This document shows positions 16,506 through 25,041 of a DNA stretch of 64,000 nucleotides, in pieces. The stretch comes from Comamonas testosteroni. GTDB lineage: Bacteria > Pseudomonadota > Gammaproteobacteria > Burkholderiales > Burkholderiaceae_C. The stretch covers positions 4,774,001-4,838,000 of the forward strand of contig NZ_CP043568.1 of assembly GCF_014076415.1 (NCBI RefSeq). The letters run 5' to 3'. The notes beneath the pieces are model-generated. The model was given only the letters and a program-made list of their open reading frames with translations. It was not told the origin of the DNA and searched no databases. Both the position numbers and the translations under genes were made by a program. Each line of letters starts with the position of its first letter. Position 1 is the first letter of the stretch.

Positions 16506-17789
16506 TCAGCCTTCCGTTCGGGCTGGCAGCACCGTGCCCCGGCATTCGCCGAAGCCGATGCGGCGCGCGCCTGCACCTTCGCAGTAGGCGCGCAGCACGA
16601 CGGTATCGCCGTCTTCCAGAAAGCCCCGCGTTTCGCCGTTCGACAGCGTGATGCGGTTCTTGCCGCCCGTGGTCAACTCCAGCAGGGAGCCGCTCTGCGC
16701 CAGGGTCGGCCCCGACAGCGTGCCCGACCCCAACAGGTCACCCGCGCGCAGTGCGCAGCCGTTGACGGTGTGGTGGGCCACGAGCTGCGCCACGGTCCAG
16801 TACGCGGCCTCGGCGAAGTTGGAGCGGCTGATCACGTCACCCGCATTTCCCTCTATGGCCATGCGCGCCGTCTGTAGCACCACTTCCATCTGGATGGCGA
16901 TGGCACCGCGCGTGCGGTTGTCGGCAGAGTCCAGGTATGGCAGCGGATCGGGGTCGCCTTCGGGGCGGCTGAACGGCTGGCGGAACGGCTCCAGTGCCTC
17001 CATCGTCACCATCCAGGGCGAGACCGTGCTGGCGAAGTTCTTGGACAGGAAAGGACCCAGCGGCTGGTATTCCCAGGCCTGGATGTCGCGTGCGCTCCAG
17101 TCGTTGAACAGCGTGATGCCAAAGACATGCTGCTCGGCCTCCCTCATGGACACGGGCACGCCCTGGGCGTTGGGCTGGCCGATGAAGATGCCCAGCTCCA
17201 GCTCGATGTCCAGCCGCGCACAGGGAGCCAGCACGGGCTGAGCCGCGTCGGGCGCCTTGGACTGCCCCATGGGACGATGGAAGGACGAGCCGCTGGCCTG
17301 CAGCGTGGAGGCACGGCCGTGGTAGCCGATGGGCACCCATTTGTAATTGGGCAGCAGCGGGTTGTCAGGGCGGAACTGGCGGCCGATTTCGGATGCGTGG
17401 TGGATGCCGACGTAGAAGTCGGTGTAGTCACCCACCTCGCAAGGCAGGCCCAGCTCCACGGCAGACTGGGGCAGCAGCGCTGGCTCCCATGCCGACTGCT
17501 TGGTGCTGCCCGCGCGCAAGCCTTCGGAAAGCGCCTGGCGCAGGGCCTGGCGCTCTTGCCGCGTGGCCTGCATCAAGCGGTGCATGTCCGCATGGTCGAT
17601 CAGGCCGGCGGTGCGCAGATCCAGCACCTGGTTGCCGATGGCGACGCCGATACGCCAGCCGCTGGCGCCCGGCGTGCGGAAACGGCCGAAGGGCAGGTTC
17701 TGGATGGGGAAGTCGCAACCCGCAGCGTTGGCCGAGACCACCCAGCTCTGGAGCTGGGGGTTCAAGGTTTCATTCAGGACCGCGCTCAT
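16506..17789 (-). CDS. fahA: Fumarylacetoacetase
   Basis: 427 residues. It hydrolyses fumarylacetoacetate to fumarate and acetoacetate, the last step of homogentisate catabolism. An N-terminal SH3-like domain (QNLPFGRFR) precedes the catalytic FAH fold with YTDFYVGIHHASEIGR (catalytic His region), PIGYHGRAST, the metal-binding LDIELELGIFIG, and NDWSARDIQAWEYQPLGPFLSKNF. Full family length. Its start overlaps the VOC gene stop by four bases (ATGA), and that gene in turn overlaps hppD, so the three are translationally coupled. The homogentisate dioxygenase and maleylacetoacetate isomerase genes are not in the window. Confidence 0.95.
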   Translation of the reverse strand: MSAVLNETLNPQLQSWVVSANAAGCDFPIQNLPFGRFRTPGASGWRIGVAIGNQVLDLRTAGLIDHADMHRLMQATRQERQALRQALSEGLRAGSTKQSAWEPALLPQSAVELGLPCEVGDYTDFYVGIHHASEIGRQFRPDNPLLPNYKWVPIGYHGRASTLQASGSSFHRPMGQSKAPDAAQPVLAPCARLDIELELGIFIGQPNAQGVPVSMREAEQHVFGITLFNDWSARDIQAWEYQPLGPFLSKNFASTVSPWMVTMEALEPFRQPFSRPEGDPDPLPYLDSADNRTRGAIAIQMEVVLQTARMAIEGNAGDVISRSNFAEAAYWTVAQLVAHHTVNGCALRAGDLLGSGTLSGPTLAQSGSLLELTTGGKNRITLSNGETRGFLEDGDTVVLRAYCEGAGARRIGFGECRGTVLPARTEG

Positions 17790-18334
17790 TGCCGGAACTC
17801 CCTCTCGTGCAGGAAAGCCGCATGCTTGGGCGCACGCTTGGTCTTGCTCCAGTCTTCGAGCATGTCCCATTTCACGGCACCAAGCCTCTTGATCATGGCT
17901 TCCTCGTCCGGGTCGGGGCAGGCCAGTTCGACGCGGTGGCCATTGGGGTCGAAGAAGTAGATGGAGTGGAATGCACCATGGTCCGTCACGCCCAGCACAT
18001 CGACACCATTGGCCTCCAGGTGAGCCTTGAACTCCAGCAGCTCGGCTCGATCCTTCACACGGAAGGCGATGTGTTGCACCCAGGCCGGCGTGTTCGGGTC
18101 GCGGCCCATGGGCGGCTGGGTGGGCAGCTCGAAAAAGGCCAGCACATTGCCGTTGCCAGCATCCATGAAGATGTGCATATATGGGTCGGGCGCCTTGGTC
18201 GATGGCACCTGGTCCTCGGCAATGGCCAGCACGAAGTCCATCTTCAGCATCTGATTGTACCAGAGCACGGTTTCCTTGGCGTCCCTGCAGCGGTAGGCCA
18301 CGTGATGGATGCGGTCGATCTTCATGGTGCTCAT
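17786..18334 (-). CDS. VOC (glyoxalase/extradiol dioxygenase-fold) protein
   Basis: 182 residues covering two beta-alpha-beta-beta-beta modules of the vicinal-oxygen-chelate fold. Likely metal ligands are His in RIHHVAYRC (about residue 11), His in [10 protein letters not shown] (about residue 90) and Glu in [12 protein letters not shown] (about residue 137), as in type I extradiol dioxygenases. The start at 18334 overlaps the hppD stop (ATGA); an ATG 9 nt further in is also possible. It lies between hppD and fahA, where a homogentisate ring-cleavage step would be expected. That makes an oxygenase role attractive but unproven; glyoxalase-type or isomerase activity is equally open. Confidence 0.85.
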   Translation of the reverse strand: MSTMKIDRIHHVAYRCRDAKETVLWYNQMLKMDFVLAIAEDQVPSTKAPDPYMHIFMDAGNGNVLAFFELPTQPPMGRDPNTPAWVQHIAFRVKDRAELLEFKAHLEANGVDVLGVTDHGAFHSIYFFDPNGHRVELACPDPDEEAMIKRLGAVKWDMLEDWSKTKRAPKHAAFLHEREFRQ

Positions 18335-19419
18335 TCCTTGGCGGTGTCGAGCACGCCGCGGTTGATCTGGTCGCGTTCCATGGACTCGAACAGCGCCTTG
18401 AAATTGCCCTCGCCGAAGCCTTCGCGGTAGTTGCCCTTGCGCTCGATGAACTCGAAGAACACGGGGCCCAACAGCGGCTCGGAGAAAATCTGCAACAGCA
18501 GGCGTGGCTGGCCGCCTTCGGTGGTGCCATCCAGCAAGATGCCACGCGACTGCAGCTCGCCCACGGCCTGGCCGTGGCCGGGCAGGCGCTTGGCGAGGTT
18601 CTCGTAATAGATGTCGTTGGGAGCGGTCAGCAGCGGAATGCCGGCCATCTGCAGGCTGTCGATGGCCGTGGGCAGGTCTTCGCACAACAGCGCAATGTGC
18701 TGTATGCCCTCGCCGTTGAACTTCATCAGGAATTCCTCGATCTGGCCACCGCCCTGCTTGGCTTCTTCATTCAGAGGAATGCGGATCAGGCCATCAGGCG
18801 CAGTCATGGCCTTGGAGGTCAGGCCCGTGTACTCGCCCTGGATGTCGAAGTAGCGGATCTCCTGGAAGTTGAACAGCTTGTTGTAGAAGTCGGCCCAGTA
18901 GGCCATGCGGCCGCGGTAGACGTTGTGCGTGAGGTGATCGACGACCTGGAAGCCGTGGCCCTTGGGATTGCGGTCCACACCGGGTAGAAACTCGAAGTCG
19001 ATGTCGTAGATGGACTTGCCGTCTTCGTAGCGGTCGATCAGGTACAGCGGCGCACCACCGATGCCCTTGATGGCGGGCAGGCGCAGCTCCATGGGGCCGG
19101 TGGGAATGTCCACGGGCTGCGCGCCCAGCTCCAGCGCGCGCTTGTAGGCCTTGTGCGCATCCTTGACACGGAAGGCCAGGCCACAGGCACTGGGACCGTG
19201 CTCGGCCGTGAAATAGGCCGCCTGGCTCTTGGGCTCGCGGTTGATGATGAAATTGATGCCACCCTGGCGATACAGCACCACGTCCTTGGAGCGATGCTTG
19301 GCCACCAGCGTGAAGCCCAGCTTCTCGAACAACGGCTCCAGCACGCCGTCGGCAGGCGAGGCGAACTCGACGAACTCAAAGCCGCACAGGCCCATGGGGT
19401 TTTCGAACAAATCGGTCAT
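18331..19419 (-). CDS. hpd: 4-hydroxyphenylpyruvate dioxygenase
   Basis: 362 residues. It converts 4-hydroxyphenylpyruvate plus O2 to homogentisate and CO2 with a non-haem iron. The iron ligands are visible: His in [12 protein letters not shown], His in [11 protein letters not shown] and Glu in [10 protein letters not shown]. The end region ([17 protein letters not shown]) matches the gating helix of bacterial HPPD. The start at 19419 ([19 protein letters not shown]) has an AGGAAA site. First of three coupled genes (hppD-VOC-fahA) and 43 bp downstream of ridA, so probably in the same operon. Confidence 0.96.
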   Translation of the reverse strand: MTDLFENPMGLCGFEFVEFASPADGVLEPLFEKLGFTLVAKHRSKDVVLYRQGGINFIINREPKSQAAYFTAEHGPSACGLAFRVKDAHKAYKRALELGAQPVDIPTGPMELRLPAIKGIGGAPLYLIDRYEDGKSIYDIDFEFLPGVDRNPKGHGFQVVDHLTHNVYRGRMAYWADFYNKLFNFQEIRYFDIQGEYTGLTSKAMTAPDGLIRIPLNEEAKQGGGQIEEFLMKFNGEGIQHIALLCEDLPTAIDSLQMAGIPLLTAPNDIYYENLAKRLPGHGQAVGELQSRGILLDGTTEGGQPRLLLQIFSEPLLGPVFFEFIERKGNYREGFGEGNFKALFESMERDQINRGVLDTAKE

Positions 19420-19462
19420 GACGAGGTTTCCTGCAAAAAAAATGAAATTGATGATGGCGCGA

Positions 19463-19843
19463 TCAGGCGGTTTTATCCAGTGCCTGGACTTCGATCTCAA
19501 CGCCAACGCCGAAAACCAGCTGGGCCTGCACCAGGCTGCGCACGGGATAACTGCCTTCCTTGAAATAGCTGGCGTAGACCTTGTTGAAGGCATCGAAATG
19601 AGCCAGGTCGCTGAGCCAGATATTGGCCTTCACCACGTCGTCCAGCGAGCTGCCCACGGCCTCCAGCCGCGCCGCGATAGCCTTGAGCACGGCATGAGTC
19701 TGCTCTTCGATGGGGCCGGTAAGCGGGCGCTTGTCCTCGCCGAAGGGGATCTGCCCCGACAGCATCAGAAAGCCGCCTGCGCGGACTGCGGAAGAGAAGG
19801 GCATGCCGCCGGGCGCGGGATAAAAGGTTGCAGTGGAGTTCAT
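19463..19843 (-). CDS. ridA: RidA/YjgF family imine deaminase
   Basis: 126 residues, standard RidA length. Motifs: [47 protein letters not shown] and the C-terminal [20 protein letters not shown] with the substrate-binding Arg. RidA proteins hydrolyse reactive 2-imino acids; some subgroups act in aromatic or amine catabolism. It lies between the hppD set and an oxidase/permease pair, both of which could generate imine or enamine intermediates. Confidence 0.92.
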   Translation of the reverse strand: MNSTATFYPAPGGMPFSSAVRAGGFLMLSGQIPFGEDKRPLTGPIEEQTHAVLKAIAARLEAVGSSLDDVVKANIWLSDLAHFDAFNKVYASYFKEGSYPVRSLVQAQLVFGVGVEIEVQALDKTA

Positions 19844-19912
19844 CGAAGGGCTCTCATGGTTCAGGGGTTACAACAGGCTGGCGCAAAGGTCTGCGCAAGT
19901 CCTCATTCACAC

Positions 19913-19988
19913 GACTTACGCAAATCAGGTTCAGGCAAGCGCTTTTCCTCAAAAAAACAGTCCTGGCGCATCCTTGTTTGCGTAAGTC
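19913..19988 (+). repeat. 76-bp TIR repeat, copy B (perfect 12-bp ends)
   Basis: The ends are perfect 12-bp inverted repeats, GACTTACGCAAA and TTTGCGTAAGTC, with GCAAGCGCTTTTCCTCA inside. A related copy with worn ends is at 16417-16492. There is no coding capacity. It lies in the 154-bp spacer between the permease stop and the ridA start. Confidence 0.8.
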
Positions 19989-19997
19989 CTCTTTCAA

Positions 19998-21398
19998 TCA
20001 AACCGCAGTCTGCACCAGCCGAACGGGCTGGCGAAAAACCATGCGGTACATGGCATAGACCGCCAGCACCCACACCGGAATTGCATAGGCGGAGGCACGT
20101 ACTCCGGGCGTGAGCAGCATCACGACCACCACCAGCACCATGGCTGCCAGACAGATGTAGTTGGTCAGCGGGAACAGCGGCGCCTTGAAGCTGCGCGGCG
20201 TGCCCTTGGCATCATGCAGCTTGCGATAATTCAGGTGCGAAATGATGATGATGGTCCAGATGATCACTAACGCCGCCGTGATCAACGAGATCAGCAGCTC
20301 GATCACGCCGGCAGGCGCCACATAGTTCAGCACCACGCAGAAGGCAGTGACGATGCCGGGGTAGACGATGGCCTTCACGGGCACACCGCGTTTGTTGACT
20401 TCACCCAGCGACTTGGGAGCGTTGCCTTCCTGGGCCATGCCATACAGCAGACGGCTGGAGCTGTAGACCATGCTGTTGTAGACCGACAGCGTAGCGGTGA
20501 GGATCACGAAATTCAGCATATGCGCAGCCAGGTGCTCGCCCATACCCGAGAACACCAGCACAAAGGGACTGCTGCTGTAGGTGCCGCCACCGGCCTTGAG
20601 CTGGGCCACCAGGTCAGTCCAGGGCGTCAGCGACAGCAGCACGGCCATCGAGCCCACATAGAACAGCAGCACGCGCACCATGAGCTGGTTGATCGCCTTG
20701 GGAATGACCTTGCGCGGCTCTTCGGTTTCTGCAGCGGCAAAGCCCAGCATTTCCACGCCGCCGAAGGCGAACATGATGAAGGCAAAGGCCATGAACAGCC
20801 CCTTGAAGCCGTTCGGCAGGAAACCGCCTTGCGTCCACAGATTGCTGATCGTCTGCGTGGGGTTGTGCGTGGTGGACAGCAGGTAGATTCCGGTGGCGAT
20901 CATCGCCACCACGGCCACGATCTTGATCAGCGCGAACCAGAACTCAAACTCGCCATAGGCCTTGACGTTGATGAAGTTCACGCCGTTGATAAGCACAAAG
21001 CAAACGGCTGCCGTCACCCAGACCGGGATATCGGGCCACCAGAACTGGATGAACTTGCCCACAGCGGTCAGCTCCAGCATGCCCACCAGCACATAGAGGG
21101 CCACGCAGTTCCAGCCCGACAGGAAACCGGCAAAGCGCCCCACGTAGCGGTTGGCGAAATAGCTGAACGAACCGGCAGAGGGCTCCTCGACCAGCATCTC
21201 GCCCAGGAAACGCATGATGAAGAAGATCAGCAGGCCGCCGATGGCATAGCCCAGCAACACGCCAGGGCCGGCCAGCTCGATGATGCCGGCCGATCCCAGA
21301 AACAGCCCGGTGCCTATGGTGCCGCCCAGCGCAATCAGCTGGATATGGCGGTTCTTGAGCTTGCGCTCCAGATGCCCGTTGGAAGAAGGGGTATGCAT
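19998..21398 (-). CDS. Amino-acid permease, APC/AAT family (AroP-like)
   Basis: 466 residues with about 12 membrane helices. The AAT signature is near the N-terminus: KNRHIQLIALGGTIGTGLF followed by SAGIIELAGPGVLLGYAIGG. The helix-6 region reads FAFGGVEMLGFAAAETEEPRK. It is a proton-coupled importer in the inner membrane. The AroP/YifK/ProY-like sequence gives an amino acid as substrate but not which one. It starts 48 bp after the oxidase gene on the same strand, so the oxidase substrate may be what it imports; aromatic amino acids for the neighbouring hppD operon are the alternative. Confidence 0.9.
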   Translation of the reverse strand: MHTPSSNGHLERKLKNRHIQLIALGGTIGTGLFLGSAGIIELAGPGVLLGYAIGGLLIFFIMRFLGEMLVEEPSAGSFSYFANRYVGRFAGFLSGWNCVALYVLVGMLELTAVGKFIQFWWPDIPVWVTAAVCFVLINGVNFINVKAYGEFEFWFALIKIVAVVAMIATGIYLLSTTHNPTQTISNLWTQGGFLPNGFKGLFMAFAFIMFAFGGVEMLGFAAAETEEPRKVIPKAINQLMVRVLLFYVGSMAVLLSLTPWTDLVAQLKAGGGTYSSSPFVLVFSGMGEHLAAHMLNFVILTATLSVYNSMVYSSSRLLYGMAQEGNAPKSLGEVNKRGVPVKAIVYPGIVTAFCVVLNYVAPAGVIELLISLITAALVIIWTIIIISHLNYRKLHDAKGTPRSFKAPLFPLTNYICLAAMVLVVVVMLLTPGVRASAYAIPVWVLAVYAMYRMVFRQPVRLVQTAV

Positions 21399-21446
21399 GG
21401 TTTGTCTCCTGTTATCTATATCTACCTATGCGGATCCGAAAAGCGC

Positions 21447-22772
21447 TTACTGCTCGGCCCGGCCACGCCACATATCCCATGCCAGCGTGAGTCCCACGCC
21501 GACGTCGCGCAGCGGGCGCGGCGGGATGTAGTTGGCAGTGCCCTCGATGAGGAAGTCGTCGATCAGCGGGTTCTTGCGGCCCAGCGCCAGGTCGGCGATG
21601 AGCATGCCGGCAGCGGTGTGGCGCACGATGCCCGATCCGTTGCAGCAGGACGCTGCCCAGGCGTTGTCGCCAATCCGGCCAAAGGCGGGCGCGTGGTTGT
21701 GCGAAACCGCCAGCCAGCCCATCCAGAAATGCTCAAGCTCGATGGCCCCGAGTTGTGGAAAGCGGCGGCGCAGCAGCGCCTGATTCATGGCCCTGGCCTT
21801 GGCGCGGCGCCCGTCAGTGGTGCGCAAGCTGGGTGAATACTCGAACCCCTGGCGGATCATCAGCCGCCGGTCGTGCGTCAGACGTACCGTGGAACCCGCC
21901 ACGCCATGCGCGGGTGTCACACCCCAGGCTGCATCCGTTCCCAGCTGGGCGATCTGGGCATCGCTGAGCGGGTGAGTGAGGCTGGCGAACAGCAGAATCG
22001 GTACCTGGCGCTCCTGGTAGACGCCGAATGACTGCGAGAAAGCATTGACTGCCAGAATGGCCTTGCGCGCACGGATGCTGCCCTGGGCCGTGCGGACAAA
22101 GGGAGCCTCGCCTTCGAGCTTCGCCTCGATGACCGGCGAGTTCTCGAACAGCTGCACCTGGGACGGCAGGCTGTCGGCCAGACCACGCACCAGCGCCGCA
22201 GGATTCATGAGGCGCGTGCCCGGCGTGTAGACGGCTGCCGCGTAGTAATCGGAGCCTATGCGCTGGCGCAGCGCATCACGGTCCAGATATTCATGGGACT
22301 CCTGCCAGGCATCCAGATTGCGTGCATAAGGCTTGAGCGACTTTTGCGCCACCTCCTCCGTCACCGCCACGTGGTAGCGGCCCCGCTTTTGCCAGCCACA
22401 GGAGATGCTGTGCTCAGCCACCGCCCGCTCCAGGGCATCCACGGCAAAGCGGTTGACGCGGATCACGCGGCGGCCCGCCTCCACCGCGGCGTCCGATGGC
22501 GCCGAGCTGTGCGGCAGATCGATCGCGAAGCCCGAGTTGCGGCCCGAGGCGTTCTCCCCCACCACGCCCGCATCCACCACGGCGATGGAAGCATCAGGTT
22601 GCTGTTGCGCCAGCTGGCGTGCTGCCGCCAGCCCTGCATAGCCGGCGCCCACAATGACCCAGTCCACCGCCACATCGCCCTGCAGCGGCGCCTTCGGCTG
22701 ACGAGTTCCCAGCAGCGCGCTCCATCCATTGGTGCGGTCGTCGGCGGGAAGGCGGTAAACAGAGCGTGACAT
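21447..22772 (-). CDS. FAD-dependent DAO-type amine/amino-acid oxidase
   Basis: 441 residues. An N-terminal FAD-binding Rossmann motif (VDWVIVGAGYAGLAAARQLA, then DAGVVGENASGRNSGF) heads a DAO fold resembling gamma-glutamylputrescine oxidase (PuuB) and related enzymes. The C-terminus has the typical CNGSGIVRHTAAGMLIADLALG segment. Expected products are an imine or aldehyde, ammonia and H2O2 (or reduced acceptor). The start at 22772 (MSRSVYRLPADDRTNGWSAL) lies inside a longer open frame. Neighbours: a permease downstream in the same operon, RidA further on, and a divergent TetR gene. Confidence 0.87.
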   Translation of the reverse strand: MSRSVYRLPADDRTNGWSALLGTRQPKAPLQGDVAVDWVIVGAGYAGLAAARQLAQQQPDASIAVVDAGVVGENASGRNSGFAIDLPHSSAPSDAAVEAGRRVIRVNRFAVDALERAVAEHSISCGWQKRGRYHVAVTEEVAQKSLKPYARNLDAWQESHEYLDRDALRQRIGSDYYAAAVYTPGTRLMNPAALVRGLADSLPSQVQLFENSPVIEAKLEGEAPFVRTAQGSIRARKAILAVNAFSQSFGVYQERQVPILLFASLTHPLSDAQIAQLGTDAAWGVTPAHGVAGSTVRLTHDRRLMIRQGFEYSPSLRTTDGRRAKARAMNQALLRRRFPQLGAIELEHFWMGWLAVSHNHAPAFGRIGDNAWAASCCNGSGIVRHTAAGMLIADLALGRKNPLIDDFLIEGTANYIPPRPLRDVGVGLTLAWDMWRGRAEQ

Positions 22773-22861
22773 GGCGGTTTCCAATAAGAGCCCTCGGAAG
22801 CTGACTCGCTCTCCAAGGTCGCTGATGAACAACAATGGAGGCGGAGTCTAAAACATAAAAC

Positions 22862-22875
22862 ATTAAACGTTTAAT
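22862..22875. promoter_or_regulatory. Perfect 14-bp palindrome, candidate TetR operator
   Basis: ATTAAACGTTTAAT, perfectly palindromic, lies in the 228-bp AT-rich divergent spacer between the oxidase/permease operon and the TetR gene, about 90 bp upstream of the oxidase ATG. A related half-site TAAAACATAAAACAT precedes it. The position and symmetry suit a repressor site for the adjacent TetR protein. Confidence 0.6.
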
Positions 22876-23000
22876 CTTTATTTATCATGGATTACCCGAG
22901 GGTGAAATTACCCAGACAGGCCCATCCAGCCATCAGAGCCGGAGCGTGTAGCATCTGGTGTGGTGCGTCATCGACGCCTTATGAATCACACACGCAGCCC

Positions 23001-23636
23001 ATGAATCAAACAGGAAGCAAAACCGCCCCCCGCCGTACCCAGGCAGAACGCAGTCAGACCACCCAGCGCAAGATCATCAAATCCGCCATACGGCTGCTAC
23101 AGAAAGTTGGGTTTCAGCAGACCAATCTGCAGGAAATTGCGCGTGGCGCCAAAGTCACGCTGGGGGCGGTGCAGCACCAGTTCGGCAGCCGCCAGGCGCT
23201 GATGGAGCAGGTGGTCGATGAAATCATGGCGCCGCTGGCGGCTGCGGGCGCAGGCTGGCCCGAAGATGCCGCGCAGCTGCCGCTGGAGCCGCGCGCTCGC
23301 GAATTCGTGCGCAGGGCCTGGCAAAGCGTCTATGCCCAACCCAGCTATGTGGCAACCTGGAGCATGTTTTTCGGCTGCAAGAGCACGCCGCTATTCGAGC
23401 GCATCAACGCGCACCGCTCCCAGCATGACCCCGCCTCCTTTGAGCACTTCGTGAAGGTTTTCCCGGAAATCGCCGAGCGCCATCCTCAGCCCAGCCACTT
23501 TGCATCTGTGGTGTTTGCTGCGCTGCGAGGCCTGGCCGTCATGCGCCTCTTCGAGATCGACGATGCAGCAGCCGAACATCAGTTGGAGGTGATCTCCCAG
23601 ATGATCGTGAACGCAGGCACGATCAATCAGGCTTGA
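23001..23636 (+). CDS. TetR family transcriptional regulator
   Basis: 211 residues. The N-terminal helix-turn-helix reads KIIKSAIRLLQKVGFQQTN then LQEIARGAKVTLGAVQHQF (residues about 20-65). The C-terminal ligand-binding part has a motif (YVATWSMFFGCKSTPLFERI) seen in TetR_C-type regulators. Start ATG at 23001 (MNQTGSKTAPRRTQAER); an upstream in-frame ATG at 22887 lacks family sequence. It is divergent from the oxidase/permease operon and probably represses it through the palindrome in the spacer. Confidence 0.9.
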   Translation: MNQTGSKTAPRRTQAERSQTTQRKIIKSAIRLLQKVGFQQTNLQEIARGAKVTLGAVQHQFGSRQALMEQVVDEIMAPLAAAGAGWPEDAAQLPLEPRAREFVRRAWQSVYAQPSYVATWSMFFGCKSTPLFERINAHRSQHDPASFEHFVKVFPEIAERHPQPSHFASVVFAALRGLAVMRLFEIDDAAAEHQLEVISQMIVNAGTINQA

Positions 23637-23750
23637 GCCGCAGGCAGCAGCGGCTTTCGTCCCCTGAACAAGCCAGGCCCATATTCAGCCAAAGCAAATT
23701 GAAACGCTTTCTGCAAAAGCGCTTCATGCCATCAAATATGAAGACCGACC

Positions 23751-24680
23751 TCAGGCTGTTGACCGACGCCCCCAGTTCATCACGGCCGTGCCCAGCACCG
23801 CCATGGCACCGCCGAGCACCATGGAGCCTTCAATGCTCTCGCCCAGCAGCAGGGCTGAAAGCAGAACGCCGATCACCGGCACCAGCGTGATATAGCCCGA
23901 GGCGGCACCCGCGCCCAGCGATTTGACGCCCGCGAAGTACCAGGCATAGGCCAGGGCCGTGGAGCCATAGGCCATGAAGACCATGGCAGTCCAGGCCGTG
24001 CCACTGGCCTGAAATGCCGAAACCAGCCCCTGCAGGCCTTCCAGCACCAGACTGGTGGCCAGAAGCAGCAAGGCACCGAAAATGGAAGTCACGGTGGTCG
24101 CAGCCAGCGCATCCACGCCTGCCAGCATGGCACGGCCGATCAGCGTGTAGCAAACCCAGCAGGCCACGCAGCCCAGAATCAGCATCTCGCCCACCCCTAC
24201 CGTTCCGTTGAGCAATTGCATGGGATCGCCATGCGAGATGACCACCACGGCACCGCAGGCCGCCAACAACATGCCCAGCGCAATGGTGGCGTTGATGCGC
24301 TCCTTGAAGAGCCACACGGCGAACGCCAGCGTGACCACCGGATTGAGCGTGATGAGCAGCGCCGCCTTGCCCGCGGGCAGATGCTGCAGACCCGTGAGGA
24401 AAAAGCTGGCGTAGCCGAACACCCCGGTCGCGCCTGCGGCAAACATGCCCAGCCAGGTCTTGGCAGACCAGTGCCGGAGAGCCCCCAGCCCGCCCGAGAA
24501 ATACAGCCAGGGCAGCAACAGGGTCGCGGCCAGCAAAAAGCGCAGCGCCGATGCTGCCAACGGCGGCATATTGAGCGCCAGAATGCGGCCTGCCGGCCAG
24601 GAAGCTCCCCACATCAGGGCCATGCCGAGCAGGCGCAGATGTGCGCTCATCAAAGAGCTCTTGACGGATTCGGAAGTCAT
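23751..24680 (-). CDS. EamA/DMT family transporter
   Basis: About 309 residues with ten predicted helices in two EamA repeats (about 10-135 and 150-290). Signature stretches are MALMWGASWPAGR in helix 1 and LTLNPVVTLAFAVWLFKERI at the end of the first repeat. It is an inner-membrane metabolite exporter of the drug/metabolite transporter superfamily. The start is either 24680 (MTSESVKSSL) or 24650 (MSAHLRLLGM); neither has a strong ribosome-binding site. It is convergent with the TetR gene and its substrate is unknown. Confidence 0.87.
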   Translation of the reverse strand: MTSESVKSSLMSAHLRLLGMALMWGASWPAGRILALNMPPLAASALRFLLAATLLLPWLYFSGGLGALRHWSAKTWLGMFAAGATGVFGYASFFLTGLQHLPAGKAALLITLNPVVTLAFAVWLFKERINATIALGMLLAACGAVVVISHGDPMQLLNGTVGVGEMLILGCVACWVCYTLIGRAMLAGVDALAATTVTSIFGALLLLATSLVLEGLQGLVSAFQASGTAWTAMVFMAYGSTALAYAWYFAGVKSLGAGAASGYITLVPVIGVLLSALLLGESIEGSMVLGGAMAVLGTAVMNWGRRSTA

Positions 24681-24798
24681 GAAGATGGCCAATAAAAAAG
24701 CCGCGGCCATTCGATCGCGGGCAGCGGCTCAGATCAGGGATCTGAAAACCAATATACCCGCAACGGGCGCAGAGGCTGCTCTTTTTCAGTGCGCAGCG

Positions 24799-25041
24799 CT
24801 ATGTCTGCACATGCCCCAGCATTGCCGCATGCTTGTGCAGCGCGTCGCGCACCAGAGGCCGCAGCTGCGCAGCCTCGGAAGGCTCATTCAAGGCCGCCAG
24901 AATCCGAAGCCGCATGCGCGGTTCCCAGAACTTCTGAATATGCTGGGCAACACCGTCGAGCGCTTCCTCATGTTCGGGCATGGCCTCGAAGAACTCGGCT
25001 ATGCGATTGGCCATGCGGATCAGGTTGCTCACATCCATCAC
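24799..25041 (-). CDS. fdsD: Formate dehydrogenase subunit delta
   Basis: 80 residues. The family start is VSNLIRMANRIAEFFEAMPEHEEALDGVAQHI with HIQKFWEPRMR following. FdsD is a small accessory or structural subunit needed for activity of soluble NAD-dependent Mo/W formate dehydrogenases. The start overlaps the fdsA stop by 4 bp. In Cupriavidus-type fds operons an fdsC (FdhD-like) gene separates A and D; here it is missing. Confidence 0.93.
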   Translation of the reverse strand: MMDVSNLIRMANRIAEFFEAMPEHEEALDGVAQHIQKFWEPRMRLRILAALNEPSEAAQLRPLVRDALHKHAAMLGHVQT

